Positions 1-11,200 of a DNA stretch of 64,000 nucleotides are shown piece by piece. The first letter of the stretch is position 1. Each line of letters starts with the position of its first letter. The DNA lies in contig NC_030381.2 in the NCBI RefSeq assembly GCF_001625215.2, forward strand, positions 1,513,131 to 1,577,130. Reading direction: 5' to 3'. A program made the position numbers and the translations under genes. Source of the stretch: Daucus carota subsp. sativus (taxonomy: Eukaryota > Streptophyta > Magnoliopsida > Apiales > Apiaceae). The notes under the pieces were generated by a model. It was not told where the DNA came from, ran no database searches, and worked only from the letters and a program-made list of their open reading frames with translations.

Positions 1-383
1 AAGTCACCATAAATATCAAACAAGTATCTCGAAATATGACCTCACGCATTAAAAATATGATTTATAGAGTTTTATACATTATTCTTAAATGTTACCACAA
101 CCAACTAAAAGGTTATGATTTCTAGTATTTATGATAATATATTTAGATTTTATCGAGTTTATTTATTATTTATTTTTAATTAAAACAAAGAAAATAACTA
201 GATAATAAAAATAAATAATAAATAAACTCGATAAAATGTAAATATATAATCATAAATAGTAGAAGTCATACCCTTTTAGTTGGTTTTGACAACAATTAAA
301 AATAATGTGTAAAACTCTATAAATTATATTATTAATGTTTGAACTCATATTTCGAAGTACTTATTTGATATTTACGGTGACTT
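1..383. mobile_element. Long palindromic (foldback/MITE-like) element
   Basis: The two halves are near-perfect inverted copies of each other. The left end begins AAGTCACC and the right end finishes GGTGACTT, and inner blocks such as AACTAAAAGG / CCTTTTAGTT and the AAACTCGATAAAAT region pair across a centre near position 195. There is no coding capacity. The size and almost full-length inverted repeats fit a non-autonomous foldback or Mutator-like MITE. The left boundary lies at the window edge, so a target-site duplication cannot be checked and the element may extend further left. Confidence 0.8.
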
Positions 384-686
384 CAGTGACCATCTTGATA
401 TCGTTTTCAGTTCAGTAACCAACTTAATTCATTAAGCCCACTTCAGTGACCAACTTGATAATTAACCCCATATAAAACTTCGCGCTTCGCGCTTAACATG
501 TGACTATGGACACAAACTATATGATTATCATGTATTTACATGAAATGCAACTTTTTAGAATAACATTTGACAAATTGAGCGAGTAAACGAGTAGTATTTT
601 TTTTTTTTTCTGCTAAATAAACGAGTAGTATCTTGTAATGAGTGGTACTAGACTACTCTTGACTTGGCAAAGGCAAAAACACCAAA
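384..686. other. Intergenic, short repeats beside the palindrome
   Basis: Three loose copies of a CAGTGACCAACTTGATA-like motif lie between 384 and 460, right after the palindromic element and resembling its terminal sequence. A GC-rich inverted motif (CGCGCTTCGCGC) follows near 480. The rest is AT-rich and should contain the promoter and 5' UTR of the gene starting at 687. Confidence 0.4.
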
Positions 687-2604
687 ATGCTTAACTCCTC
701 GTTCATAGGCTCCTCACTCCCTACCACCACTACTTTTTACTCGAAACCCACCAAAACCCACAAACACCACCCTACAATAACCTCTCTCAACCGCCCACCA
801 CCACCACAAAACCCTAACCCTAGCCCTAATTTCATAACCACAATCTCTAAATTCTTATGGGGCCCATCTCTTCCACCTCAACTCCTCATCTCCACCGTAC
901 GTTCCACTTGGTCCACGACATGGCAAATCATGATGTCCCAGCTCGCCCCGTCCGACCCATCTGGCAGTTATACCCGACCCACTTCCCAATTTCGCGCCAA
1001 ACCTGGGAACCAATTTTCCCGCCAAAACTTCAAGAATCTCCATCTCTATGTTGGCTTGCCTTGCCCTTGGGCTCACAGGACCCTCATGGTCAGGGCTCTG
1101 AAGGGTCTCCAAGAATCAATCCCGGTGTCGATTGCGGCCCCGGGACTCGATGGTTCTTGGATTTTCTTGAATAGTGGAACCCGGGACAAGGACAGGCTTG
1201 TCCCGGGCTCGGATAACGTGAATGGGTGTAGGAGTCTTAGGGAGGTTTATAAGCTCAGGGCAGGCGGTTATAGTGGCAGGTCAACTGTTCCGATGCTTTG
1301 GGATGTCGATAAGAAAGATGTAGTGTGTAATGAGAGTTATGATATTATCGAATTGCTCAATGCAAGCTTTAATGACATTGCCTTGAATCCTGATTTGGAC
1401 CTTTCGCCTCCGGAATTGAAGAAAGATATAGAGAAGTGGAATGCCATTATCTACCCGAATATCAACAACGGTGTTTATAGGTAATGTAGTATACTAAAAA
1501 TTAAATTATTACTGTCTTTACTTGGCTTGCTTTAATATACTCTGGATATTATGCATTCACGGTGTTATAGATTGGTTATGTGGGTTGATTAATGATCCAA
1601 TTTTTCTGGTCTCTCCTTAGCTTGCATCACATTTTTTAAATTTATATGTAGGGAATGGTGTTGTAGGTGATGTGTGAATTTGAAAGTTTTAACTCTTTGC
1701 TAAATTCATTCTGATCTAATGTGCTTCTAATGTTGTGTAATGTATGTTGTAGGTGTGGGTTTGCACAGAGTCAGGAAGCGTATGATAAAGCAGTAAATCA
1801 GTTGTTTGACGCATTGGATCTGATAGATAATCATTTGGGCACTTCACGGTATCTATGCGGCGATAGGCTTACACTCTCTGATGTATGCCTCTTTACCACG
1901 TTGATTCGGTTTGATATTGTATACAATGTTTTGTTCAAGTGCACAAAGAAGAAGCTTGTTGAATATCCCAACCTTCATGGCTATATGAGAGATATATACC
2001 AGGTATTAACATTTTGTGGTATGTTGTGGAATTGTTTATCTGTGTGTGTATGTGAGAGACAGAGGGTGAGGGGGATGAAATGGGAAACTTTATTGCTTAT
2101 ATTTTTTGAATTTAGTTTCTATTACTTTCTCTATGATCACCAAGTGTTGTTATAGTTTTACCCAATTGGAAACAAAGATCAGCTGAAAGGAAAAAGATTC
2201 TTGGTTTCTTAGTTGATACTTGGTAGTTTTTAGTTTCTAGGTTATCATTGCCAATAATTTGGCGTATGTTCCTTATTTAATTATTTTGGCATCTGTCCAT
2301 TAATTTTTTTAGAAAATATCCTTGCAATTTGATCTGTTATTGCTTAGTGGGACTACCAAGTTTCAGCTTTTAATCTAGTAATAACGAAAGCTTTAAATGT
2401 CTTGTTCTTCAACAGATTCCAGAGGTTGCAACAACTTGCAATCTTGAAGCAGTAATGGATGGTTACTACAAGTTTCTTTTTCCATTGAATCCAGGCAACA
2501 TTCGACCTATAATGCCTGGTGGTTGCGAGCCTGATGCCCTCTTGAGACCTCACAACAGAGAAACACTTTCCGTGCCAGAAGGTGTTCAGGTCTACATTAC
2601 ATAA
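687..2604 (+). CDS. Glutathionyl-hydroquinone reductase-like GST (plastid)
   Basis: Three exons, 687-1480, 1753-2002 and 2416-2604, all with GT-AG junctions, give 410 aa. The first ~90 residues are rich in Ser, Thr and Pro and look like a chloroplast transit peptide. The thioredoxin-like GST N domain has the motif CPWAHR with the catalytic Cys near residue 126, followed by [14 protein letters not shown] and [11 protein letters not shown]. The second exon supplies the all-helical GST C domain ([30 protein letters not shown]). This is the ECM4/YqjG (Xi-class) layout, whose members reduce glutathionyl-hydroquinones through the CPWA cysteine. It resembles, from memory, a plastid-predicted Arabidopsis GST-family protein (At5g44000). 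The last ~9 residues diverge but the stop lies where that protein also ends. Function is inferred from the family. Confidence 0.9.
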
Positions 2605-2930
2605 AAGCCAACTCTCTTATGTTTTGCACTTTTTTTTACTGTGTAGTAGATTTATAAACCTGAGTCATAATAAATGTAGTGCATTTCTTGTATATTTTGT
2701 CCACAGTAGTGAGTTTGAACTGAATATATTTATCTATGAGCTAGGACTGAGTTGACAACTTGACATTGATAAAATAATGTGAAAGAAAGTGAAGAATGAG
2801 TATGAAGGTGAAGCCTGTGTAGTTCTATATTGCATGCTTTGGATAGATGATTAACAGCATTGATGTTGTGTTAAAGACAAATTTATTACCAAATTTTGAT
2901 AAGTGTTTTTGATTTTTTTTTTTCTATGTA
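2605..2930. other. 3' flank of the GST-like gene
   Basis: AT-rich sequence with no coding signal; it probably holds the 3' UTR and terminator region of the GST-like gene. Confidence 0.4.
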
Positions 2931-2965
2931 AAAAACTTGTAACAAAAACTAGTTAGGAAATACTT

Positions 2966-3038
2966 GGTCCCGGCGGGGCTCGAACCCGCGACCTTCGGCT
3001 CATAAGACCAACGCTCTAACCAACTGAGCTACGGGACC
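2966..3038 (-). tRNA. tRNA-Ile (anticodon UAU)
   Basis: Read on the minus strand, 73 nt fold as a full cloverleaf: acceptor GGTCCCG/CGGGACC, D stem GCTC/GAGC, anticodon stem TTGGT/GCCGA with loop CTTATGA, variable loop AGGTC, and T arm GCGGG-TTCGAGC-CCCGC. The anticodon is TAT, which reads AUA. CAA triplets occur just upstream (CTCAACAAAAA), typical of plant tRNA transcription starts, and a T-run downstream on the minus strand (about 2931-2936) can end Pol III transcription. There is no intron. Position 37 is G, which is unusual for an Ile tRNA, so the isotype rests on the anticodon only. Confidence 0.88.
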
Positions 3039-3551
3039 TTTTTGTTGAGCTTTAATTGACAATTTAAATAATGAAACACCAAATATGATTTCTGTAGACA
3101 GCCAGCATCAAGATACAGATGCTCCAACATTCCTACTGTCTTCCTTGAAATTTGTTTGTGTCAAATGCTCAGCTGGGTTAGTTAGATGAGTTAAGTTTTG
3201 GAAGTCGCGAGTATTTGAAAGAGATGGTCAGTTCTCTATTCCTGCTTCGTTTCTTGAAACTTTGATCTATATGAATTGCGTATATTTAAAACTTGATAGA
3301 TCATTTTGTGTATCGATAGCGAGTACGGTGGCAGCCCGGACCATAAGGGGGAACCATTGTCTAGTGATCTTGTATTGTTAGTTAGTGCTCTGGCTCTGTA
3401 TCTGGGCACATGTTCAGGCACTAATGGCCCTATCAATTTGTAGTTTGAATGCCCCTTTTAATTGTTGCCGCCACATTTTTTTGAAATATCGGCAAGGGCA
3501 AGTTATCAAGGACATCCCCAGCTGCGGCTGACTTATTCTTATATTACATAG
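3039..3551. other. Intergenic stretch, nothing recognised
   Basis: No reading frame with family similarity was seen. Open frames here are short and lack splice-site support. Confidence 0.4.
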
Positions 3552-3568
3552 CCCCCCCCCCCCCCCCC
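3552..3568. repeat. Homopolymer of 17 C
   Basis: Seventeen consecutive C residues. Such runs are unstable and often mis-sized in assemblies, so the length is uncertain. Confidence 0.95.
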
Positions 3569-3657
3569 AAGTAATTGAGTTCCGGCCCCTTTTACTAGTG
3601 TAGCATCTTCCTTCTATTAGTAAGCAACTCTTGTCCAGGAAATGTGTTGATGTGCAG

Positions 3658-3791
3658 CTTTGATAGTACTTCATAATGCTGAAGCAAACACTAAACAGAT
3701 CCTTGTCAAACTGAATACCGAAGGAGATGAATTAGCCATTAAACAGAAACAAGCATGGGATGAAGAGATGAAGGCCTGCGGATATTCCTAA
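3658..3791 (+). other. Possible orphan 3' exon, unknown protein
   Basis: After a plausible acceptor (TGATGTGCAG) an open frame runs 44 codons to a TAA and ends KACGYS. Its composition (charged, few low-complexity stretches, with KLNTEGDELAIKQ and QAWDEEMKACGYS) looks more like protein than the surrounding AT-rich DNA. I do not recognise the family. It is not needed by the GST-like gene, whose own stop at 2602-2604 matches its relatives. It could be an alternative last exon or a leftover of another gene. Confidence 0.25.
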
Positions 3792-4295
3792 TGTTTATTT
3801 TTACAGTGTTATTGCTCGATTTGATTTCTAGTCTTGAACAGGAGTATTATATATTTTCGAGTCAAGAAAATAAATTTGTGTCTGACGGTGTGAGTTTCAT
3901 CAAATTGTGAATTATTGGTCTAGTTATTATTTTGGTGTTATCAGTTCGATTTGATTTCCAATGCAAGTAGATTTTCATATCCTTGAAATAGATATAATCT
4001 CGTAATATTGCAATTTATATCCCTACCCATATAATTTTAAAAAATATTAGAAAATATGTCAAACTATCATAATAGTGAGTTCTGACTGTCTACACGAGAT
4101 TGTGTAATAATAAAATCTGCATCATATCTACTTCCCAACCAAAAAATCTTACTTATTTACATATTCATATCTTAAGATTTGATCATTAAGAGATTTTCAT
4201 CATTAAGCCAAAGAGTAATGCTAAGTACTGACTATAAAAAGAGTACACACTTCATGTATGATGGCATTGTTATCAATTCTTTCATTATCTATAAA

Positions 4296-4889
4296 ATGAC
4301 TAGCAAAATCACTTGTTCATTGGCTATTCTTTGCCTTATATTTTTCACTCATCTACAGTGTAAGTACATGTGTAAATATACTAAATTTTCTACATTAGTC
4401 TTACATGTATTTTTCTTGCCACGATAGAAAAATAAATAAGAGTAAAGGATTGATACATATAAATGAATATATTTGGGATTTGAGAAATTATTTTTGTTCA
4501 CCGAGATTATTCATTTATAAATATTAAAACAAACTATCTTTATATTCATCCTATTAAGACCCGAAAAAAATATTTATCAACGGAATTATCAACTTATCAA
4601 AATTAAATACACGGTTTATATTATACAAAAATTATTAGTTTGTTGATATTATTCATTTATTGAGGATCTGGTGTAATTTAATTTGTGGATATGAATAACA
4701 GGCATGCAGGTGAAGGGAGATGGGCCATATCCCCCAAGATGCAATCCAGAAACAATATGCGACAATGGACATGGAGTCAAAGTTTTGTGTTACTGCTGTT
4801 ATGGTTACCTTTCTAAGATTTGTTATATGCAATTTGATATGTGTGATCAAAAGTGTAATCAGCCACCTGTCATTAGTTCAAATCCATGA
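4296..4889 (+). CDS. Cysteine-rich secreted peptide, MEG/ESF1-like
   Basis: Two exons, 4296-4359 and 4702-4889, separated by a GT-AG intron, encode 83 aa. Residues 1-20 form a signal peptide (MTSKITCSLAILCLIFF...), with the intron falling at its end, the standard layout of plant cysteine-rich peptide genes. The mature part has eight cysteines spaced C-x5-C-x9-C-x-C-C-x7-C-x6-C-x3-C, including the CYCC block and the closing CxxxC seen in maize MEG1 and Arabidopsis EMBRYO SURROUNDING FACTOR 1. Those families are secreted signals at the seed mother-embryo interface; a role here is only inferred. Length and start fit the family. A decayed copy of exon 2 lies about 0.4 kb downstream, so the gene was duplicated locally. 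Confidence 0.78.
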
Positions 4890-5080
4890 TTTTTGTACAA
4901 TGTAATCCACATTTCTTTTGTAATCTCATTTTTTTTCAATGGAACTATCATTTTAGAATTACTAGTTTTACGATGGTATTACTGTCGTTTAAAAAAATAT
5001 TGTTAGGATTTAGGAAGGCTGAGATCCTGTGTACAATAATCTTCATTGATCACGAAGATCAATGAATTGATTATAATTAA

Positions 5081-5180
5081 CCTCCAAGATGCAATCCAGA
5101 ATCGATTTGTGATGATACAAGGAGCCAAGGGTTTGTGTTGCTGCTGTTATGGTTACAAATTGAAAATTCGAAAAAGCAAA
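5081..5180 (+). pseudogene. Decayed exon 2 of a second MEG/ESF1-like gene
   Basis: The sequence from CCTCCAAGATGCAATCCAGA onward matches exon 2 of the intact gene at about 4730-4810, including the region for PPRCNPE..C and CCCYGY. Small deletions shift the frame within 20 codons, and no signal-peptide exon was seen upstream. It sits 3' of the glycosylase gene on the opposite strand. Confidence 0.7.
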
Positions 5181-5294
5181 TGACAGGTTCAGTTATGTAT
5201 CACTGGATTAAGAATAACTACAAGGTTGCAGATCTTGCGAAATCTTACTAACTCCAGAGCCTTGTGTACTGGATACGACCACCACATAACTGTT

Positions 5295-8200
5295 TTATCT
5301 TCCGTTTCCTTCTGATTTTTTACCCTTGGTCTTCTTCACTTGCATGCTGGTCTTGATGTGGAACTGTTGATGCAGATCAGTAGTATACCTTGTCTTTCTG
5401 TTGAATCCTCGGCTACAATAAAATCCTGCAGAAGCCAAGTGGCGTGGTGCTTATTCACTATTAATTAATTTTTGTTCGGTTTGTCTAGTATGTGCCTCTG
5501 AGTAAATGCTAAGCACTAAATTTTATACATTTAGCTTATTTTGATTGGTGTAGTTTTCGTATATGCAGGGGATCCACTATTGTTAAGAAGGAGGAGTCAA
5601 TCAAAATAAGTTGAACACATAAACTTTGGGGCTTAGCATGTGTTCACGAGCACACATTAGAAATACCGTTTTAGCTGAACACATTTCATAACATGGTTCC
5701 TATATGAGGAAGTGTGTCTGTTACCTTGAGTAAAGGCGTAGTGCATATGGTCCATAGGTATATCTGCAGAATTAAAAGCTGTTAGCAGATGTTCATCGAT
5801 TTGAAGTAGAACCAAATGGTTACGTTAAATTTCTTTACCTCTAAAAGTTGAGGATACGGATGCTCCACAGTACAAAATGCGTCTTTCAAGACCATATAAC
5901 CAATGTTTGGGAACAATAATCGGCACATTAGTAGATTCAACATCAGCAAATACCTACAGAAACATTCTGATCAATTGCTTGAAATAGTTATGTCTGGAAA
6001 CTGAATTTTGTGGACTGGACTCACCTCGTTAACTTGAAAGTATGTTCCATTAAGCGGAAACCTTCCTTTATTTGCTGTGCGGATAGGAATCTACACAAAT
6101 TTTGCCAGTATCAGTAATTTCTGTATATCATTATATTAAATCGGAAGAATTGACACACTTCATTTGTTGTGTTATTTTTTCTCACCATCAGTGTTCCGCT
6201 AATAGTGGTTGAAAAATCATGCTCCTCATTATTACTCAATGTAGAGCAACATACAATATCACGACAAACTTCTAAAGAACCAGAACCTCGAGGGAATGGA
6301 CTTCTGGTTGCTGAACCTGAACATAAATATATATCAGTGCTTTGCAGTGGCCACAACCTTGTCAAAGTACCTACTTTATTACTTCAAAAAATATACTATA
6401 TTCATATAGGAGAATGTATTGATCATAAAACGTTTACCGTCTTCCTGGATTGTCCAGGGTGCAAAAAGATACGGAGATGGATCATCCGGATCCCTTACAT
6501 CCACTCGTAACTGCAATATAAAACAGAATGACTAAACACATTGTAGATCAATTGAATAAATCAGTAAACACTATGGATAGGTCTGTTTACATACTTGTAC
6601 CAAAATTGGATGTGAATCCGGAAGCACATACCTGCAGAATGGACACCATATGATTAGAGCACATACTAATCATTTCAGAATCAGAGAATCAATAAGTGAG
6701 CTAGTAGTGGCCGAAGCATTTCTGGTACTAAGAGATCTAGAAAATATAAATCTTACACTTGATGAACACTTTTTAGACGGTCCCTGAAATTGGGTATTTG
6801 TGTTGCTGAAGGTCCAGAAGGAATAGCCAATGCTTGTGACATGTCTCCTACTTGAGTTGAATTCTCAGCTTCATGCTGATCATCATATGCTTCATCATCA
6901 AGTCTAATGGAAAGTATGTCATCATCCGAATCTGCAGGGTAATCATTAAGATCAGGAAGAGCAACATTGTGATCCCGGCATAAATCTTCAATATCTTCAA
7001 GCTCAATTTCTTCCATTTGATGCTCCGGACTAGCTGGCAACTCAACAACTGGCTCAGCTTCCGTATGTGAATTTCTATCTGTCGTTCTCCCAACACCATT
7101 TTTAGCTGTTGAATCCTTCTTTTTCTCAGGTGCAGGCAATGCATACCTTTTGCTGCAATTCAATATACATTGTCTCATTGTTTCGTTGAACAAAAAAAAA
7201 AGTCACACACTGAGAAAACTATGATGCTGCAGCATATAAATATAGGTCATATGCTAGGAGTACAGAACTTTACAAACCTCGCAGATAAACTTGCATAATG
7301 CTTGCACTGGCTTTTCAGCGGGCATCCTTCACATCGCGGATTTTGTTTGGTGCAAAAAAGCTACATATGGACAGATACATAACTATAATAACTCTATACT
7401 CATGATTTAACTCAACAAACTAATGACTCCATACCTTCCCAAATGTTATCAAATGATAATGCAATTCGTACCTGCATATAGATTAAAATTGAATTTAATG
7501 GTAGCCACTGATATGATTCAGAATCAGATCAACAGTATTCATAATTGAGTCAGAAGTCGAAAGAAGAGACATTACAGTGTCTCGTGATTGAGGGTGCACA
7601 AACGAGGATACAGGTACTTCTGGACCGTATCTATGATCGGATACCTGTATAAAACGAAAAAATAAATCTGTTAGTTGATTCATAATCAGTTGCACACGAT
7701 TCATAATCCTAAAATATTACCACCAGTATCTATTTATATAGTATTAAGTCTCACTCTTCTAAAAGATGCATCTGTAGTCCTCCTGGCAGTGGCTGCAAAG
7801 GCACCCATCCTAGTCTGACTGCAACTCGACCAACATTTACATCAACCTTATAACAGTAAATAGACCAGTGTTACGGCCATGGTCTAGAGACGACAGATAA
7901 GTAAAAAATTTGAACTTACTGGAAATGCAATATGATGAAGTGTCAAAAGCCGTATGCATTCCACGCTTTTTAAGCCTATACCATATATGCCCAACAAGTA
8001 TTCTCTGTAAGCACCAAATTAGATGTGTAAGTAAGCTTATTGAATTATTATTTTTATTCCTGAATTTCTAAATAATTTTTTGCTGCATGAGTGTTTTTTT
8101 TGTTCTGGAAAACAGATATTCTGCATACGGACTAGCATACTTTGCATCTTTTGGCGGAACATCTCTCAACCATTCAAGGTCCATATCCCCGTGCAACTGG

Positions 8201-11200
8201 ACTGTACGATCAAGACATCTCTGTAGAACATCAATTGAAAATAAGAAGCTTAAAATATGTCAAAGGCAACAACTTATTTCATACAAAAAGCTGGAGAAAA
8301 TAGAGTAATTAAGATAAACAGTTCATATGAAATTAGCAGGGAAGTAGGCTAAGAAACCTTAATTTTCCCAGCAAGTACATTTTGCATTCCTCGTATTTTA
8401 ATGCTCTGCGCAACATCATCAACTGGCGCGTCCTTAACAGATTGATAATCCATGCTATCCATATTTTCATCATTTCTCTCCCTATGAGTACTATAGGTTC
8501 TCCTCAGACTATCCCAATCAATATCCTTTTCTTTCTTATTCTTAGCTGCACTTTTCCCCTTCGTCGGGGTACCTTTTAATGGAACAGAAATTTCAGTTTC
8601 ACTAGCTGCGGACGTACTACTGACACAACTTTCAGGACTTCCATTTTCACTTGTTGATGGACTCTGCTCGATCTCCTGGGAAGCACTTCTATGTACAAAT
8701 CTTTCTGCTCCACCATCTTCTTGCGGGAATAAATCAAGCAAAGGCCGATCACATTTACTTTCATGATTTCTGCTACTTCCCTTTGAATCTCGGAGAGGGT
8801 GTTTTGCTGCTAAATACATATAAGCAGAGCTGGAAAATACCAGCAATGTTAGCATTAACAGTTTGATAAAAGACCAAGTGAGATTAGCCCTGAATTTTAT
8901 TTGCAGAGCTTTAAATTTACCTTGACAGGTGGTCTGAGACATTTTGAGTCAGAAAAGCTCCTATGATAGAATCCAGTACTGAACCCTTCCATTTTGAGAA
9001 ACGTCTGTTACCTATAAAATTCAATAATTGTCAGAAATTAATAGTTTTGTAATGCATATTAATGATTAACAATAAAATGAGATACCAGATACCTTGGAAT
9101 TCTCTAAGTATAGACACTATAGATTCTACTCGCTCTATCATTGCTTTTCTCTCCCTGTCCCAGTATTCCTTATCTGGATCTTGTTCATCAAAGGTAGTAC
9201 TTCCAGCTTTAGCCATAAGCATAGTCCAAGCTCTCTCCGACTCTTTATCAAGAACAATTTTGGCTGGCGATTTTTTACTTTTCTTGCGAGGATCAAATTT
9301 TCCTTGGTACACAACTAGTGCATCCACACTTGGATGTGCCACCACGAGTTGGCCATTTTCCTGATTAATTCTATCCACACTTCGATCTTCCACCACAAGT
9401 TGGTCATATTCCTGATATTCCTGATTAATGCTCTCCACACTTCGTTGGCCATTTTCCTGATTAATGCTAAGAGTTCCCATCTTAGCACCAATGAAATCAA
9501 GCAAACCTGCAGAGAACACAATTAGTTTTTGTGTTAACATATACATTTTTCATATTAATGAAATGCAAGTAAAAGCTATAATGCTCACTTTGCTCTTTAG
9601 GACCCTTCAGTGCAATAAGGCAGTCTTGTGGTAGATGATCTTGAATCATCTTCAACATTCGGTGTTCAGAAGATGGTTTCACTTTACGCTGTCTCCTCTT
9701 TGTATCCTTTTTCTTGTTTGCAGGCCTACCTCTAGGCCGCGGTTTCTTTCCAGTCAGGTGTTCCAGAAGATTGACTAATGGTGACCTACTGCATTTAAAT
9801 TTCATCGGTTGAGAAGCATATATGCGCCTTCTAGTGCATCCGGCTGTCCTCTTTCTCCTCCATACTACTGAAGATGATGGCAGGCTTGTTTCACATTCCT
9901 TCATTTCACTTGGTGAATGATCCATCTCACACGCTACCTGACTCGAGTGTGCAGTTCCCTGACTGGACTGCGGGTCTGCATCTGAGACATTAGACTCCGG
10001 GGTCACATGATCTGCATTTGCACCAATCACAGGCTTCGCCACATTCAAGCTATTGATACTAATTCTTTTCTTTCTTCGTCGTTGATACTGTTTGGCAAAC
10101 CGCTTTTCCTCTTCTCTATTCAAGTTGAGAAACTGAGCATCACCATGATCAGAAAGATCACAAATATTTTCTGCTTCTGCCTCTCTATCAAACACAGAAT
10201 TTAAAGATCGTTTGCATGATTGTGTAGGCACATGTCGTTGTACAAAATCATCCGGTGAATCAACAGGTTTAGAGCTGTTCTTTTTGACATGGCTCTTCTT
10301 TGTGTGTGGCTTAGGAGTAGAACGTTTCAAAGGAGTTTTCGGTTGGAAACCTGGGACTTGAGCTTTAGCTACTTTCATCTTTTTTCTTTCATCTAGAATC
10401 TTCGGTCTGTGTCTTCTTGGTTTTTGCGGAGTCTTTGTATTGATATCAGTGGCCTTGTTAAGCCTCTTTTTGGAACTTTGCTGTTTTTCTGGAGTCGAAG
10501 CAGCCAAGCCATCCCCATTAAACTGAGTATTATAATTCACATTATTCGCCTCTGGAGTGGAAGAAGCCAAGCCATCCCCGTTAAACTGAGTATCATAGTT
10601 ATTCACATTATTCATCTTCGGAGTTGAAGAAGCCAAGCCATCCCCATTAAATTGAGTATTGTAATTCACATTATTCACCTTCGGAGTTGCAGAAGCCAAG
10701 CCATCCCCGTTAAATTGAGTATTGTAATTCACATTATTCACCTTCGGAGTTGAATAAGCCAAGCCATCCCCATTAAATTGAGTATCGTAATTCACATTAT
10801 TCGTCTCTGGAGTTGAAAAAGCCCAACCATCTTCATTAATTTGAGCATTTTCACTCATGTTCGCCTCTCGAGTTGAAGAAGCCAAGTCATTCACATTAAT
10901 TTGAGCATTACCACTCATGTTCGTCTCCAGAGTTGAAAAAGCCAAGTCGTCCCCATTCATTTTTTCCACTTGATGTGATGCATCATCTGCAGAAGCACGT
11001 TAAAATAAGAACACCCTTACCTTTCAAACAAAAAACAACATCTATTGTTCCTCATTATCAATCAATTAGCAACAAACTTCATAAAAAGTTCTAAAACAAC
11101 AAACACATGCATACTTAAATTTAGAACACTAATTTCCACAGTGCAAACATGTTTAAAAATCTATCATATAGAAAACGCAGTCCTACTAAGACCCGATACT

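Noticed and set aside
474-500. CGCGCTTCGCGC inverted motif as a Helitron hairpin
   Set aside because: No CTAG or similar terminus follows at the expected distance.
2966-3038. tRNA as a plastid or mitochondrial insertion
   Set aside because: Flanks are nuclear-type with plant Pol III signals (CAA upstream, T-run downstream), and no neighbouring organelle sequence is present.
6169-6510. Plus-strand open frame of 113 codons
   Set aside because: It is antisense to glycosylase exons 14 and 15 with their intron, which are well supported on the minus strand.
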